Counted from the stretch's first letter, positions 24,012-34,109 are shown. The stretch is 64,000 nucleotides of DNA from Rhodobacteraceae bacterium DSL-40 (GCA_003258405.1 QKPN01000001.1:124001-188000); one strand, 5' to 3'. Made by a program: numbers and translations. The notes: generated by a model from the sequence alone, not told the origin.

Positions 24012-26761
24012 CCTTTACCGTCAATGGCCGGAAATTCGAGGCAGATCCTCGCCCCGGCCAATGCCTCCGTAACTTTCTGCGCGATCTCGGCTGTTTCGGG
24101 GTAAAAAAGGGATGCGACGCGGGAGATTGCGGTGCCTGCACGGTCCATGTGGACGGCGCACCGGTGCACAGTTGCCTGATGCCTGCGGCGCGGGTGCATG
24201 GCCGGGCGATCACCACTGTCGAAGGGCTCGCTGACCCGGACGGCGCACTTCATCCGATGCAGCAGAGCTTTCTTGACAATCAGGGCTTCCAGTGCGGCTT
24301 CTGCACCGCAGGCATGCTGATGACGGCGACAGCCCTTGATCAGAGCCACCGCGCCGCGCTTGACTGGGCGATGAAGGGCAACCTCTGCCGTTGCACGGGC
24401 TATGGCTCCATAAGGAGTGCAATCGAAGGCAAGAATCCTGTTTCGGCAGCGAACGGGCAGGGCGCGTGCGGCCGCAACGCACCGGCTCCGGCCGGACCCG
24501 ACATCGTCACCGGCCGTGCCCGCTATACGATGGATACGGCGGTAGATGGGCTTCTTCACATGAAGATCCTCCAGAGCCCGCATGCCTCTGCACGCATCCT
24601 GGCGATCGATACACGCGAGGCTCTGGCTTTTCCGGGTGTCGTTGCCGTGCTCACCCATGCCGACGCACCTGCGCGCCACTTCTCCACGGCGCGCCACGAG
24701 AACCCGTTGGAAGATGTCGACGACACGCTGGTGCTCGACCCCATCATCCGATTTGCGGGACAGCGCGTCGCTGCGGTCGTGGCCGAGACCGAGGCGGCGG
24801 CGGATGCGGCGCGCTCGCTCATTGCTGTTGATTACGAGCTCAAGCCCGCGATTTTCGATCCTGAGGAAGCGATGGCGCCGGGCGCACCAGTCATTCATGA
24901 CAAGCCCGCTGTCTCCCGTATCGCCAACGCCGGGCGCAACATTGTTGCCGAGCTTCATAGCGAGGTCGGTGATGTCGAAGCGGGTCTGGCTGAGGCCGAT
25001 GTGGTCCACGAGGGGGGCTTTGAGACCCAGCGCGTCCAGCATGCACATCTCGAGACCCACGGCTGCATCGGATGGATTGATGATGACAGCCGCCTGGTAA
25101 TCCGCACGTCGTCCCAGACGCCGTTCCTGACCCGGGATGCCCTTGCGGCACTCTACGACCGGCCGCGCGAAAGCGTCCGGGTCTTCTGCGAGAGGATCGG
25201 TGGCGGGTTCGGTGGCAAGCAGGAAATGCTCACCGAGGATATCGTTGCGCTCGCGGTCCTCCGTACGGGCCGCCCGGTGAAGCTCGAGCTTTCACGCGCC
25301 GAACAGTTCACACTCACTACCACCCGCCATCCGATGCGCGTGAGCATGAAGGTCGGGGCGAAACGCGATGGCACCCTGACTGCTATCTCTATGCGGATGC
25401 TCAGCAACACCGGTGCCTACGGCAATCACGGCCCCGGCGTTCTCTTTCACGGCGCAGGCGAAGCCGTAGCGCTCTACCGCTGTCCTAACAAGAAGATCGA
25501 CGGCTACGCGGTGTACACCAACGTTATACCGGCTGGTGCCTTTCGCGGCTACGGTCTGAGTCAGACGAACTTCGCCATCGAGAGCGCCATGGACGAGGTG
25601 GCGCGTTCGCTCGGCATGGATCCGTTTGCCTTCCGCCGGAAGAACGTCGTCGTCCCTGGCGACGCGATGATCGCCGTCGATCACGGACCCCACGACGTCG
25701 AATTCGGCAGCTATGGTCTCGACCAGTGCCTCGACATGGTAGAGCGTTCGCTCGCTGACTGCGCACGGTACCCGGATCTTTCCGAGGATTGGCTCGTTGG
25801 GCGCGGCATGGCCGCCGGCATGATCGACACCATCCCGCCCGGCGGTCACCATGCCGAAAGCCGCATCGCGCTTGTCGAAGGTGGCGGTTATGAACTCGCA
25901 TTCGGAACGGCTGAGTTCGGCAATGGAACCACGACGGTACATGCCCAGATCGCCGCCGAGATCCTCGGCTCCGATCCCGGACGGATCCGCATTCTGCAAT
26001 CCGACACTGATATCACAAGCCACGATACCGGCGCCTACGGAAGCAGCGGCACGGTGGTCGCCGGTGCCGCGACCCAGGCCGCGGCAGAGGCACTCGCTGG
26101 CGAGATCCGGACAGCCGCCGCCCATCGGCTCGGCGCCGCCCCTGAGGAGTGCGTCATTGGCCCCGACGCCGTCACCGCGCCAAATGGCCGCATTCTGCTG
26201 TCCGATCTGACGGCGGGGGGCGGGAGACTCGAAGCGATCGGCCAGACCCATGGCTCGCCGCGCTCGGTTGCGTTCAATGTTCAGGGTTTCGAGGTTGCCG
26301 TCCATCGCCGCTATGGCGTGATCCGAATCCTGCGCAGCATTCATGCCGCCGATGCCGGCGCCGTCATAAACCCCCGCCAGTGCCGTGGTCAGATCGAGGG
26401 GGGGGTGGCGCAGGCGCTTGGTGCAGCCCTCTGGGAACAGGTTCTGATCGACGGTGCGGGGCGTGTCGCCAACGGCACCTTCCGCGGCTACCACATGCCC
26501 GCAATGTGCGATCTGCCCGAAACAGAAGTCCATTTTGCCGATACATATGACAGTATCGGTCCGATGGGCGCGAAGTCGATGAGCGAGAGTCCCTACAACC
26601 CTGTTGCCGCCGCCCTCGCCAACGCGATCCGCGACGCGACGGGACTTAGGCTCCGCACAACCCCCTTTCTGGCCGACGCAATCTTCGAAGAGCTCGTCAC
26701 AGCCAGCAGTAGCCAAATGTCACGCCCCGAGGAGACCGAGAGTGAGCCAGCCGAGCTATAG
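24008..26761 (+). CDS. molybdenum hydroxylase, fused [2Fe-2S] and molybdopterin subunit (XdhD-like)
   Basis: 917-residue fusion. Residues 1-80 are a plant-type ferredoxin domain (KKGCDAGDCGACTVHVDG), about 80-155 a helical [2Fe-2S] domain (QCGFCTAGML then NLCRCTGY), and the rest the xanthine-dehydrogenase-type molybdopterin domains. Those include GGGFGGKQE, AFRGYGLSQTNFAIE, and GPMGAKSMSESP holding the conserved catalytic-Glu region in altered form. Normal XDH splits differently; this FeS-Mo fusion with a separate FAD protein matches E. coli XdhD with YgfM. Linked purine permease and guanine deaminase suggest hypoxanthine or xanthine oxidation. No XdhC-type maturation gene is adjacent. It overlaps both neighbours (4 bp and 20 bp). 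Confidence 0.88.
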   Translation: MTFTVNGRKFEADPRPGQCLRNFLRDLGCFGVKKGCDAGDCGACTVHVDGAPVHSCLMPAARVHGRAITTVEGLADPDGALHPMQQSFLDNQGFQCGFCTAGMLMTATALDQSHRAALDWAMKGNLCRCTGYGSIRSAIEGKNPVSAANGQGACGRNAPAPAGPDIVTGRARYTMDTAVDGLLHMKILQSPHASARILAIDTREALAFPGVVAVLTHADAPARHFSTARHENPLEDVDDTLVLDPIIRFAGQRVAAVVAETEAAADAARSLIAVDYELKPAIFDPEEAMAPGAPVIHDKPAVSRIANAGRNIVAELHSEVGDVEAGLAEADVVHEGGFETQRVQHAHLETHGCIGWIDDDSRLVIRTSSQTPFLTRDALAALYDRPRESVRVFCERIGGGFGGKQEMLTEDIVALAVLRTGRPVKLELSRAEQFTLTTTRHPMRVSMKVGAKRDGTLTAISMRMLSNTGAYGNHGPGVLFHGAGEAVALYRCPNKKIDGYAVYTNVIPAGAFRGYGLSQTNFAIESAMDEVARSLGMDPFAFRRKNVVVPGDAMIAVDHGPHDVEFGSYGLDQCLDMVERSLADCARYPDLSEDWLVGRGMAAGMIDTIPPGGHHAESRIALVEGGGYELAFGTAEFGNGTTTVHAQIAAEILGSDPGRIRILQSDTDITSHDTGAYGSSGTVVAGAATQAAAEALAGEIRTAAAHRLGAAPEECVIGPDAVTAPNGRILLSDLTAGGGRLEAIGQTHGSPRSVAFNVQGFEVAVHRRYGVIRILRSIHAADAGAVINPRQCRGQIEGGVAQALGAALWEQVLIDGAGRVANGTFRGYHMPAMCDLPETEVHFADTYDSIGPMGAKSMSESPYNPVAAALANAIRDATGLRLRTTPFLADAIFEELVTASSSQMSRPEETESEPAEL

Positions 26762-28340
26762 CTACAGCCTGTTTTCCAGGAACGACTACAGCGCCTTCTG
26801 GGCGCTCTTCACCGACAATCTCATCAACCTGCTGGTGCTTTCAGGGGTCTGCCAGTTCGTCTTCGGCATGCCGGCCGAAATCGTCTTCGGCCGTATTCTG
26901 CCGGGCGCCGCGATTGCCATCGTTTCGGGCATCATCGTTTACACGCTGCTCGCTAAGAGAGCGGCGGCAAAGGCCGGCCGGGATGTCACCGCTCTTCCCT
27001 ATGGGATCTCGACCCCGGTGATGTTCGTCTACCTCTTCGGTGTGATCGGCCCGATCTACTGGGCGACCAATGACCCGTTGCTCGCCTGGCAGGTCGGGAT
27101 CGGCGCCGGATTCATCGGCGGCATTGTTGCTGCGATGGGTGCGATCGTCGGCCCGGCGCTCAAGAAGGTCACGCCGCGCGCCGGCATGCTCGGCACGCTC
27201 TGTGGAATCGCGCTCGTTTTCATCGGCACCGTACCGCTCGCGGAAGTATTCGAGAACCCACTGATCGGCTTTGCCTCGCTTGCGATCATCCTCTGGGGGC
27301 TCGTCGGGCAGTTTCGTCTGCCGTTCAACGTTCCTGCGGGTCTGCTTGCGCTCATCGTCGGCGTGGTGATTGCGCTCATTCTGGGGGAATCCAGGATCAG
27401 CTTCGAGGGGCTCGGCTTCTACCCGCCAATCCCCTATTTCGGTGACCTGATCGCGGGCATCCAGCATCTCTGGGCGCATCCGGAGCTCTTCCTCGTGCTG
27501 ATACCGGTGCAGATCTACAATTTCATCGAGACGATGAACAACGTCGAAAGTGCCGAGGCCGCGGGCGACCACTACCCGGTAGCGGTGTGTCAGGTGACCG
27601 ATGGTGCGGGCACGATGATTGGCGCGCTTTTCGGTTCGCCTTTCCCGACCACCGCTTACATCGGCCACCCGGCCTACAAGCGCATGGGGGCGCATGCAGG
27701 GTACATCATCGGGGTTGGCGTCGTGATCCCGCTCGCGGCCTGCTTCGGCCTGCTGGCTTTCCTTGGCAATCTCATGCCGGTGGCGGCAGCGGCGCCTGTG
27801 CTCGTCTTCGTCGCGCTGAGCCTCATCGCGAACACTGCTCATTCCGTCCGGCCCGAGCACATGGCCGCGGTCGCTTTTGCCATGCTGCCTCATGTTTCGG
27901 ACTTTCTGATCGTCAAATGGGGCTCGCTCATGGGTGCGCTGAGTGCGACCGGGGTCGAGGGCCTGCCACAACTCGGTGATCCTGCCCTGACAGCAGCGCT
28001 GCTCCAGCAGGGCGCACACTATGCCGGTCACCTTGCTCTCTCGCAGGGCGCGATCATCACCGGGCTCGTCTGGGGTGCGATCGTGGCGGCGCTGATCGAT
28101 GGCGACTTCAAGACTGCGGGCGGCTTCACGCTGGCCGGTGCCGCCATGTCGTCGATCGGGATTATCCACGGGGCGAGTCTGCATATGCCCGCGCTTGGCG
28201 GCATCACCGGTGGCTATCTGATCGCCGGGGCCTTCTTCCTCATCTATCCGATGGTCCTCGGCGAGCGTGCGGGCGAGAAGGGCCATGCCGTGGTCGATGA
28301 GGTCTTCCCAGAAAAGCCGAAGACAACGCCCGCGGAGTAG
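26742..28340 (+). CDS. purine (xanthine/uracil-type) permease
   Basis: 532-residue membrane protein with 12-14 hydrophobic helices of the nucleobase transporter superfamily. GRDVTALPYGISTPVMFVY in helix 3 and FNFIETMNNVESAEAAGDHY resemble the AzgA/NCS2 group conserved TALPYG and E-x-x-D substrate sites. The start is GTG 26742 with GAGGAG upstream, 20 bp inside the molybdoenzyme gene, so translation is coupled. Uptake of hypoxanthine, xanthine or guanine would feed the enzymes encoded on either side. The exact substrate is not readable. Confidence 0.83.
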   Translation: MSQPSYSYSLFSRNDYSAFWALFTDNLINLLVLSGVCQFVFGMPAEIVFGRILPGAAIAIVSGIIVYTLLAKRAAAKAGRDVTALPYGISTPVMFVYLFGVIGPIYWATNDPLLAWQVGIGAGFIGGIVAAMGAIVGPALKKVTPRAGMLGTLCGIALVFIGTVPLAEVFENPLIGFASLAIILWGLVGQFRLPFNVPAGLLALIVGVVIALILGESRISFEGLGFYPPIPYFGDLIAGIQHLWAHPELFLVLIPVQIYNFIETMNNVESAEAAGDHYPVAVCQVTDGAGTMIGALFGSPFPTTAYIGHPAYKRMGAHAGYIIGVGVVIPLAACFGLLAFLGNLMPVAAAAPVLVFVALSLIANTAHSVRPEHMAAVAFAMLPHVSDFLIVKWGSLMGALSATGVEGLPQLGDPALTAALLQQGAHYAGHLALSQGAIITGLVWGAIVAALIDGDFKTAGGFTLAGAAMSSIGIIHGASLHMPALGGITGGYLIAGAFFLIYPMVLGERAGEKGHAVVDEVFPEKPKTTPAE

Positions 28341-28380
28341 GGCCGGACCGCATTCCGGGAATTGGAGTGAGTTAGTTCTT

Positions 28381-28411
28381 CCGCCTCCGGGATCTCTCGA
28401 TCCGGAGGCGG
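28381..28411 (+). terminator. hairpin after the purine permease gene
   Basis: CCGCCTCCGG (28381-28390) pairs with CCGGAGGCGG (28402-28411), extended inward by GATC/GATC with one bulged G. CTTTCCCTTC follows, a weak U-tract. This may separate the hydroxylase-permease transcript from guaD. Confidence 0.6.
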
Positions 28412-28476
28412 AGGCTTTCCCTTCGTTGATAAGCACGCTACCCCGAGACGACCGTCTGCACCCTCCGGAGCGATAC

Positions 28477-29826
28477 ATGCCCCAACACGTGACGGCCCTG
28501 CGCGGCCGCGCCTTCACTTTTCACAATGATCCTTTCCTAAACGACCCGGAAGCCTGCGTGACCTGGCTCGACGATGCGCTTGTAGTCATCGAGGAGGGCC
28601 GCATCACGGCTTTCGGGCCGCACTCTGAAATTGCACCGTCGCTTCCCGCCGGCGCCGTGATGGTCAACTACGGTCAGGGCATCATTGCGCCGGGCCTGAT
28701 CGATACGCATGTGCACTTTCCGCAGCTCCAGATGATCGGGGCCTACGGTGCCCAGCTTCTCGAGTGGCTTGAGACTTACACCTTTGTTGCAGAGCAGCAG
28801 TTTGCCGATAAGGCACACGCGGAGAAGGTCGCGGCCCTTTTCCTGCGCGAACTGCTGCGTGCGGGCACGACGACGGCCATGGTCTACTGCACTGTCCATC
28901 CTCAGTCGGTCGAGGCTTTTTTTGCCGAGTCCGCACGTTTCAACACCCGCATGATCGCAGGTAAGGTGTTGATGGACCGCAACGCGCCGCCGGCGCTGCT
29001 CGATACGGCACAGCACGGCTACGACGAGTCGAAAGCGCTGATCGCGCGGTGGCATGGGGTTGGGCGTCAACACTATTGCGTCACCCCCCGGTTTGCACCG
29101 ACGAGCACCGAGGCGCAGCTCGACGCCGCGGGCGCGCTTCTCGCCGAACACGACGCGCTCTTTCTGCAGACGCATATCTGTGAAAATCCGAGCGAAGTCG
29201 AATGGGTGCGCGAGCTCTTTCCGGAGCGTTCGAGCTATCTCGATGTCTACGCCCATGCCGGACTTGTGCGCGAACGCGCGATGTTCGGGCACGCAATCCA
29301 TTTTCACGAACACGATTTCTGCACTTGCCACCAGACCGGCGCAGCGATTGCCCATTGCCCGACCTCGAATCTCTTCCTTGGCTCCGGGCTGTTCCGGCTC
29401 TATGACGCGCTCGATCCGAAACGACCCGTTCGGGTTGGGCTCGGTACCGATGTGGGAGCAGGCACCTCGCTCTCGCAGCTTCAGACGCTCAACGAGGCCT
29501 ATAAGGTTGCCGCCCTTTCGGGCCGGAAGCTTGATGCGCTCCGTGCCTTTTATCTGGCAACGCTCGGCAGCGCGCGCGCCCTCTGCCTCGACGATCGCAT
29601 CGGAAGGCTTGCGGCCGGCCTTGACGCGGATGTGATCGTGCTCGACCCCTCGGCCACCCCGCTGCTCGATTTCCGCAGCGGCTATTGCAACAGTTTCGAG
29701 GAGCTTCTCTTCGTGCTGATGACACTTGGCGACGACCGTGCGATCCGGGCGACCTGGATCGCGGGCGAGCCCGTGTATGATCGTGATCGCATCGCCGAGC
29801 CCTTCCGCTATCCTGACGCTGCCTGA
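28477..29826 (+). CDS. guaD: guanine deaminase
   Basis: 449-residue amidohydrolase-superfamily enzyme that deaminates guanine to xanthine. Zinc ligands and substrate motifs are clear: GLIDTHVHFPQLQM (first His pair), YCVTPRFAPTS, LFLQTHICENPSEVEWV, GHAIHFHEHDF, AHCPTSNLFLGSGLF and LGTDVGAG with the metal-binding Asp. ATG 28477 has GGAG 8 bases upstream. It lies 136 bp after the permease gene, with a hairpin between. Together with the molybdenum hydroxylase it gives a guanine-to-xanthine-to-urate route. Confidence 0.96.
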   Translation: MPQHVTALRGRAFTFHNDPFLNDPEACVTWLDDALVVIEEGRITAFGPHSEIAPSLPAGAVMVNYGQGIIAPGLIDTHVHFPQLQMIGAYGAQLLEWLETYTFVAEQQFADKAHAEKVAALFLRELLRAGTTTAMVYCTVHPQSVEAFFAESARFNTRMIAGKVLMDRNAPPALLDTAQHGYDESKALIARWHGVGRQHYCVTPRFAPTSTEAQLDAAGALLAEHDALFLQTHICENPSEVEWVRELFPERSSYLDVYAHAGLVRERAMFGHAIHFHEHDFCTCHQTGAAIAHCPTSNLFLGSGLFRLYDALDPKRPVRVGLGTDVGAGTSLSQLQTLNEAYKVAALSGRKLDALRAFYLATLGSARALCLDDRIGRLAAGLDADVIVLDPSATPLLDFRSGYCNSFEELLFVLMTLGDDRAIRATWIAGEPVYDRDRIAEPFRYPDAA

Positions 29827-29932
29827 CATCAGGCCGCCTTCTTGGTGGAATTCCCGGAACTTGCGCCTTCGGGATGCCGCGGCCGTTGTGTCTGGGCTAA
29901 CGACTGGTGGAATCATTTCCTAACAGTCGGTT

Positions 29933-29946
29933 AACTGCAGTTTGTG
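29933..29946 (+). promoter_or_regulatory. degenerate upstream NrdR box
   Basis: AACTGCAGTTTGTG keeps the right half-site TTGTG of an NrdR box. It lies exactly 31 bp (three helical turns) upstream of the good box at 29964, the spacing typical of paired NrdR sites. Confidence 0.55.
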
Positions 29947-29949
29947 GGC

Positions 29950-29958
29950 TTATCCACG
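29950..29958 (+). promoter_or_regulatory. DnaA box, 8 of 9 matches
   Basis: TTATCCACG differs from the strong box TTATCCACA only in the last base. It lies between the two NrdR boxes and faces a perfect box on the other strand. Confidence 0.55.
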
Positions 29959-29963
29959 TCAAG

Positions 29964-29977
29964 CACAATATCTTGTG
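29964..29977 (+). promoter_or_regulatory. NrdR box upstream of nrdJ
   Basis: CACAATATCTTGTG is nearly palindromic and matches the NrdR consensus CACwATATwTTGTG closely. NrdR represses ribonucleotide reductase genes when dATP is high. It lies 126 bp before the nrdJ start. Confidence 0.75.
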
Positions 29978-29982
29978 GATAA
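29974..29982 (-). promoter_or_regulatory. perfect DnaA box overlapping the NrdR box
   Basis: On the minus strand this reads TTATCCACA, the strongest DnaA site. It shares four bases with the NrdR box, so binding of the two proteins may be mutually exclusive. Confidence 0.65.
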
Positions 29983-30102
29983 AGCGCAGCTTGGGCTTCC
30001 CGACTCGGGCGGGATCTGCTCCCTTAGTGTGACACCGCAGCGCGGATACAAAATCTGGTGCCCGCCCCAAAATGGGCCAGGGCCGAGACCCAGGAGCAGA
30101 AC

Positions 30103-33100
30103 ATGAAGATCGAGCGTCGTTTCACAACCGAAGAGTCTGGGGCTTACGGGCGGATCCCCTTCAAGTCCACATCTTCCGAGATTCGCAATCCGGATGGTTC
30201 GGTCGTGTTCGCGCTTGATGGGCTCGAGGTTCCCGAGAGCTGGAGTCAGGTTGCTGCCGATGTCCTGGCGCAGAAGTACTTCCGCAAGGCCGGCGTCCCG
30301 GCCGCACTGAAGAAGGTGCGAGAGAAGGGCGTTCCAGAATTCCTTTGGCGCTCGGTCGCCGATGACGAGGCACTCGGCAAGCTTCCCGAGGCGGTTCGGT
30401 TCGGCGGTGAAACCGATGCGCGCCAGGTCTTCGACCGGCTGGCTGGGGCCTGGACCTACTGGGGCTGGAAAGGTGGCTACTTTACCGCCGAGGCCGACGC
30501 GCGTGCCTATCTCGATGAGATGCGTTACATGCTCGCGACCCAGATGGGCGCGCCGAACAGCCCGCAGTGGTTCAACACCGGATTGCATTGGGCATACGGC
30601 ATCGATGGGCCGGGGCAGGGCCACTATTATGTCGATTTCGAGAGCAAGAAGCTCGTGAAGTCGACCTCTGCCTACGAGCATCCGCAGCCGCATGCCTGCT
30701 TCATCCAGTCCGTAGAGGACGATCTGGTGAACGATGGCGGCATCATGGATCTCTGGACCCGCGAAGCCCGTCTCTTCAAATACGGCTCCGGCACCGGCAC
30801 GAACTTCTCGTCGCTGCGGGCCGAAAGCGAGCGGCTCGGCGGCGGCGGCAAGTCCTCCGGTCTCATGTCTTTCCTCAAGATAGGTGACCGCGCCGCAGGT
30901 GCGATCAAGTCGGGCGGCACCACACGCCGCGCGGCAAAGATGGTGATCTGCGAGATGGACCACCCGGACATCGAGGATTTCATCACCTGGAAGGTCGTCG
31001 AGGAACAGAAGGTTGCGGCGCTCGTTGCTGGCTCGAAAATCCACCGCGAGCGGCTGGCCAGCGTCCTCGAGGCAATCCGCTCCTGGGACGGTGCCGAGCA
31101 GGATGCGTTCGACCCCAAGGTGAATGCCGGGCTCAAGTCCGCGATCCGTGCGGCCAAGAAGGTCCACGTGCCAGAAGCCTACATCAAGCGCGTGCTTCAG
31201 CAGGCCGAGCAGGGCGGGGAAGACCTCGAGTTCCGCACCTATGACACCGACTGGGACTCGGAAGCCTATCTCACCGTCTCGGGTCAGAACTCCAACAATT
31301 CGGTGCGCGTGACCGACGCCTTCCTGAAGGCTGTCCGCGAGGATGCCGACTGGCAGCTCACCCGCCGCACCGACGGCACCGTCGCGAGGACAGTTAAAGC
31401 GCGAGAGCTCTGGGAAAAGGTCGGCACTGCGGCTTGGGCCTGCGCCGATCCGGGCGTCCAGTTCCATGACACCATCAACGCTTGGCATACCTGCCCGGAG
31501 GATGGCCCGATCCGGGCCTCCAACCCGTGCTCGGAATACATGTTCCTCGATGACACGGCCTGCAATCTCGCGTCCATGAACCTGCTGACCTTCCTCAAGG
31601 ACGGCGCGTTCGATGCGAAGGCCTACATGCATGCAACCCGGCTCTGGACTGTCACGCTCGAGATCTCGGTGCTGATGGCGCAGTTCCCGAGCCCGCGAAT
31701 CGCGGAACTCTCCTACAAATTCCGCACGCTGGGTCTTGGCTACGCCAATATTGGCGGCCTGCTGATGACCATGGGCCTCGGATACGACAGTGCCGAGGGC
31801 CGGGCGCTCTGCGGCGCACTTACCGCGGTAATGACAGGGGAGGCGTATGCGACCTCGGCCGAAATGGCCCGCGAGCTCGGTGCCTTCCCAGGGTATGAGA
31901 AGAACGCCGAGCACATGCTCCGCGTCATTCGCAACCACCGCAATGCTGCCGAGGGGAATCTTACGGGCTACGAGGGGCTCTGGACGCCGCCAGTCGCGCT
32001 TGATCACGCCAATTGTCCCGACAGCGCGCTCCTCAACCTGGCCCATTCTGTCTGGGATCGCGCGCTCGAACTCGGCCAGAAGCACGGCTTCCGAAACGCC
32101 CAGACCACGGTAATCGCACCCACCGGCACCATCGGCCTCGTCATGGACTGCGACACCACCGGCATCGAGCCCGATTTCGCTCTGGTGAAGTTCAAGAAGC
32201 TCGCCGGCGGCGGTTACTTCAAGATCATTAACCGGGCCGTGCCGAATGCGCTCGCCGGCCTCGGATATGCGCCTGAGCAGATCGAGGAGATCATCGCCTA
32301 CGCTGTCGGTCACGGCTCTTTCGTCAAGGCGCCCGAGATCAACCCGACCGCATTGGTTGGCCAGGGCTTCGGCAAGGAGGAGATCGCCAAGATCGAGGCT
32401 GCGCTGCCCACCGCCTTCGACATCCGCTTCGTCTTCAATCAGTGGACGCTGGGGGAGGAATTCTGCACCCGCGTTCTCGGTATCCCTGCCGCGAAGCTCA
32501 CGGATCCGTCCTTCGACCTGCTACGCCATCTCGGCTTCAGCCGGGCTCAGGTCGAGGCAGCCAATAGTCATATTTGCGGCACGATGACGCTCGAGGGGGC
32601 CCCGCACCTGAAGCCCGAACACTATACGGTCTTCGATTGTGCCAACCCCTGCGGCAAGATCGGCAGGCGCTACCTGTCCGTCGAGAGCCACATCCGCATG
32701 ATGGCCGCGGCACAAAGCTTCATCTCGGGGGCCATCTCCAAGACGATCAACATGCCCTATGACGCCACGATCGACGACTGCAAGGCAGCCTACGAGCTCT
32801 CCTGGTCGCTGGGTGTGAAGGCCAACGCGCTCTATCGCGACGGCTCGAAGCTCAGCCAGCCGCTGTCTTCGGCACTGGTCGAGGACGAAGCGGACGATCT
32901 GGAGGAAGCCCTGATCGACGCACCCCAAGCCGAGCGCGCGACCCTGCTGGCCGAGAAGATCGTCGAGAAGGTCATCGTCCGGGAGATCGAGCGTTCCAAT
33001 CGGGTGAAGCTGCCCGAGCGGCGCAAGGGCTACACCCAGAAGGCGATGGTCGGTGGCCACAAGGTCTATCTCCGCACCGGCGAATACGAAGACGGCTCGC

Positions 33101-33756
33101 TAGGCGAAATTTTCATCGACATGCACAAGGAAGGCGCCGCCTTCCGGGCGATGATGAACAACTTCGCGATCGCTGTGTCGGTGGGGCTGCAGTATGGCGT
33201 GCCGCTCGAGGAGTTCGTCGACGCCTTCACCTTCACTCGCTTCGAACCCGCGGGCATGGTGCAGGGCAACGACTCGATCAAGAACGCAACCTCGATCCTC
33301 GACTACATCTTCCGCGAACTGGCAGTGTCCTACCTTGATCGCACGGACCTCGCGCATGTGAAGCCGACGGGTGAGAGCTTCGACTATGTCGGGCGACCGG
33401 AGGCCGAAAGCCTCGATGTCGAGGCGGCGGCCCAGGCCGAGGCAGCGCACAACTCGATCGAGATGATCAAGCACATCTCCTCGACCGGGTATCTGCGCAA
33501 GCGTCTGCCGCAGGAGCTTATGGTGCTTCAGGGGGGAGCCGGGGTCGGCGGCGCGCTTGGCGTGGTGAGCGGCCTCGCGGCCGTTGCCACCTCGCATCAC
33601 GCGACAACAAGCGTCACCGCAATCGACGCCCGTTCCAAGGCCCGGATGCAGGGTTACGAGGGTGACCCCTGCGGCGAGTGCGGCAACTTCACGCTGGTCC
33701 GCAACGGAACCTGCATGAAGTGCAACACCTGCGGCTCGACGACGGGCTGCAGCTGA
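30103..33756 (+). CDS. nrdJ: ribonucleoside-diphosphate reductase, adenosylcobalamin-dependent (class II)
   Basis: 1217-residue class II reductase that makes deoxynucleotides using adenosylcobalamin instead of an R2 subunit. Active-site landmarks are [10 protein letters not shown] (redox Cys), [19 protein letters not shown] and [22 protein letters not shown] (the N-C-E catalytic block). [25 protein letters not shown] and [26 protein letters not shown] with the partner Cys follow. The C terminus CGECGNF then [13 protein letters not shown] is a cysteine-rich tail for re-reduction and zinc. ATG 30103 has AGGAGC upstream. The gene stands alone and is preceded by NrdR and DnaA boxes. No B12 riboswitch is evident. 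Confidence 0.97.
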   Translation: MKIERRFTTEESGAYGRIPFKSTSSEIRNPDGSVVFALDGLEVPESWSQVAADVLAQKYFRKAGVPAALKKVREKGVPEFLWRSVADDEALGKLPEAVRFGGETDARQVFDRLAGAWTYWGWKGGYFTAEADARAYLDEMRYMLATQMGAPNSPQWFNTGLHWAYGIDGPGQGHYYVDFESKKLVKSTSAYEHPQPHACFIQSVEDDLVNDGGIMDLWTREARLFKYGSGTGTNFSSLRAESERLGGGGKSSGLMSFLKIGDRAAGAIKSGGTTRRAAKMVICEMDHPDIEDFITWKVVEEQKVAALVAGSKIHRERLASVLEAIRSWDGAEQDAFDPKVNAGLKSAIRAAKKVHVPEAYIKRVLQQAEQGGEDLEFRTYDTDWDSEAYLTVSGQNSNNSVRVTDAFLKAVREDADWQLTRRTDGTVARTVKARELWEKVGTAAWACADPGVQFHDTINAWHTCPEDGPIRASNPCSEYMFLDDTACNLASMNLLTFLKDGAFDAKAYMHATRLWTVTLEISVLMAQFPSPRIAELSYKFRTLGLGYANIGGLLMTMGLGYDSAEGRALCGALTAVMTGEAYATSAEMARELGAFPGYEKNAEHMLRVIRNHRNAAEGNLTGYEGLWTPPVALDHANCPDSALLNLAHSVWDRALELGQKHGFRNAQTTVIAPTGTIGLVMDCDTTGIEPDFALVKFKKLAGGGYFKIINRAVPNALAGLGYAPEQIEEIIAYAVGHGSFVKAPEINPTALVGQGFGKEEIAKIEAALPTAFDIRFVFNQWTLGEEFCTRVLGIPAAKLTDPSFDLLRHLGFSRAQVEAANSHICGTMTLEGAPHLKPEHYTVFDCANPCGKIGRRYLSVESHIRMMAAAQSFISGAISKTINMPYDATIDDCKAAYELSWSLGVKANALYRDGSKLSQPLSSALVEDEADDLEEALIDAPQAERATLLAEKIVEKVIVREIERSNRVKLPERRKGYTQKAMVGGHKVYLRTGEYEDGSLGEIFIDMHKEGAAFRAMMNNFAIAVSVGLQYGVPLEEFVDAFTFTRFEPAGMVQGNDSIKNATSILDYIFRELAVSYLDRTDLAHVKPTGESFDYVGRPEAESLDVEAAAQAEAAHNSIEMIKHISSTGYLRKRLPQELMVLQGGAGVGGALGVVSGLAAVATSHHATTSVTAIDARSKARMQGYEGDPCGECGNFTLVRNGTCMKCNTCGSTTGCS

Positions 33757-33783
33757 GGCTCAGGGATCAGGTGTGTCGGATCA

Positions 33784-33805
33784 CCCAAAAGGAACCCTTT
33801 TTGGG
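33784..33805 (+). terminator. hairpin after nrdJ
   Basis: CCCAAAA (33784-33790) pairs with TTTTGGG (33799-33805) 27 bases after the stop. There is no following T-run, so it is only a possible terminator. Confidence 0.4.
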
Positions 33806-33809
33806 CGAT

Positions 33810-33838
33810 TTGACACCCTTTATCACCCCAATTATCGC
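33810..33838 (+). promoter_or_regulatory. predicted promoter downstream of nrdJ
   Basis: A perfect -35 element TTGACA (33810-33815) is followed after 17 bases by TATCGC. This points to a separate plus-strand transcript that would run to the terminator at 34152-34175. Confidence 0.4.
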
Positions 33839-33953
33839 CCATCGATGGCTAAGGTGTTGAAAACATTGAAACGCGGCTGAGGCCGCGCTTCGCAAGGCCA
33901 GAAAACAAGCCGCGAAAATCGAGCAGAATGGCGGCGGAAATGGAAAAGAACCG

Positions 33954-34109
33954 ATGGCGACACAGTATCGAGCAAAGGCCAGCGACGTCAGAAAGACCGA
34001 TGCCGGCCTTCATTTCAATCAGCGGCACCCACGCGTGGACTTCGACCAGCTTCTCGGGATGATCCAGCTGAACATGTTTGACTGCAAGCAAGACCCCGTC
34101 GAGCAGTAA
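33954..34109 (+). CDS. possible small protein of 51 residues
   Basis: Short frame starting MATQYRAKASDVRKTDAGLH and ending CKQDPVEQ, rich in Asp, Gln and Arg, with no hydrophobic segment. It lies inside the 496-bp gap between nrdJ and the HTH gene, downstream of a good -35 element and 43 bases before a strong plus-strand terminator. A weak purine-rich sequence GGAAAAGAA precedes the ATG. It may be real, or the transcript may be a non-coding RNA. A 115-residue minus-strand frame over the same bases reads through the terminator and looks less likely. Confidence 0.35.
   Translation: MATQYRAKASDVRKTDAGLHFNQRHPRVDFDQLLGMIQLNMFDCKQDPVEQ

Noticed and set aside
29827-30102. Possible B12 riboswitch upstream of nrdJ
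   Set aside because: The 276-bp leader has no B12-box-like conserved core; the visible signals are NrdR and DnaA boxes instead.
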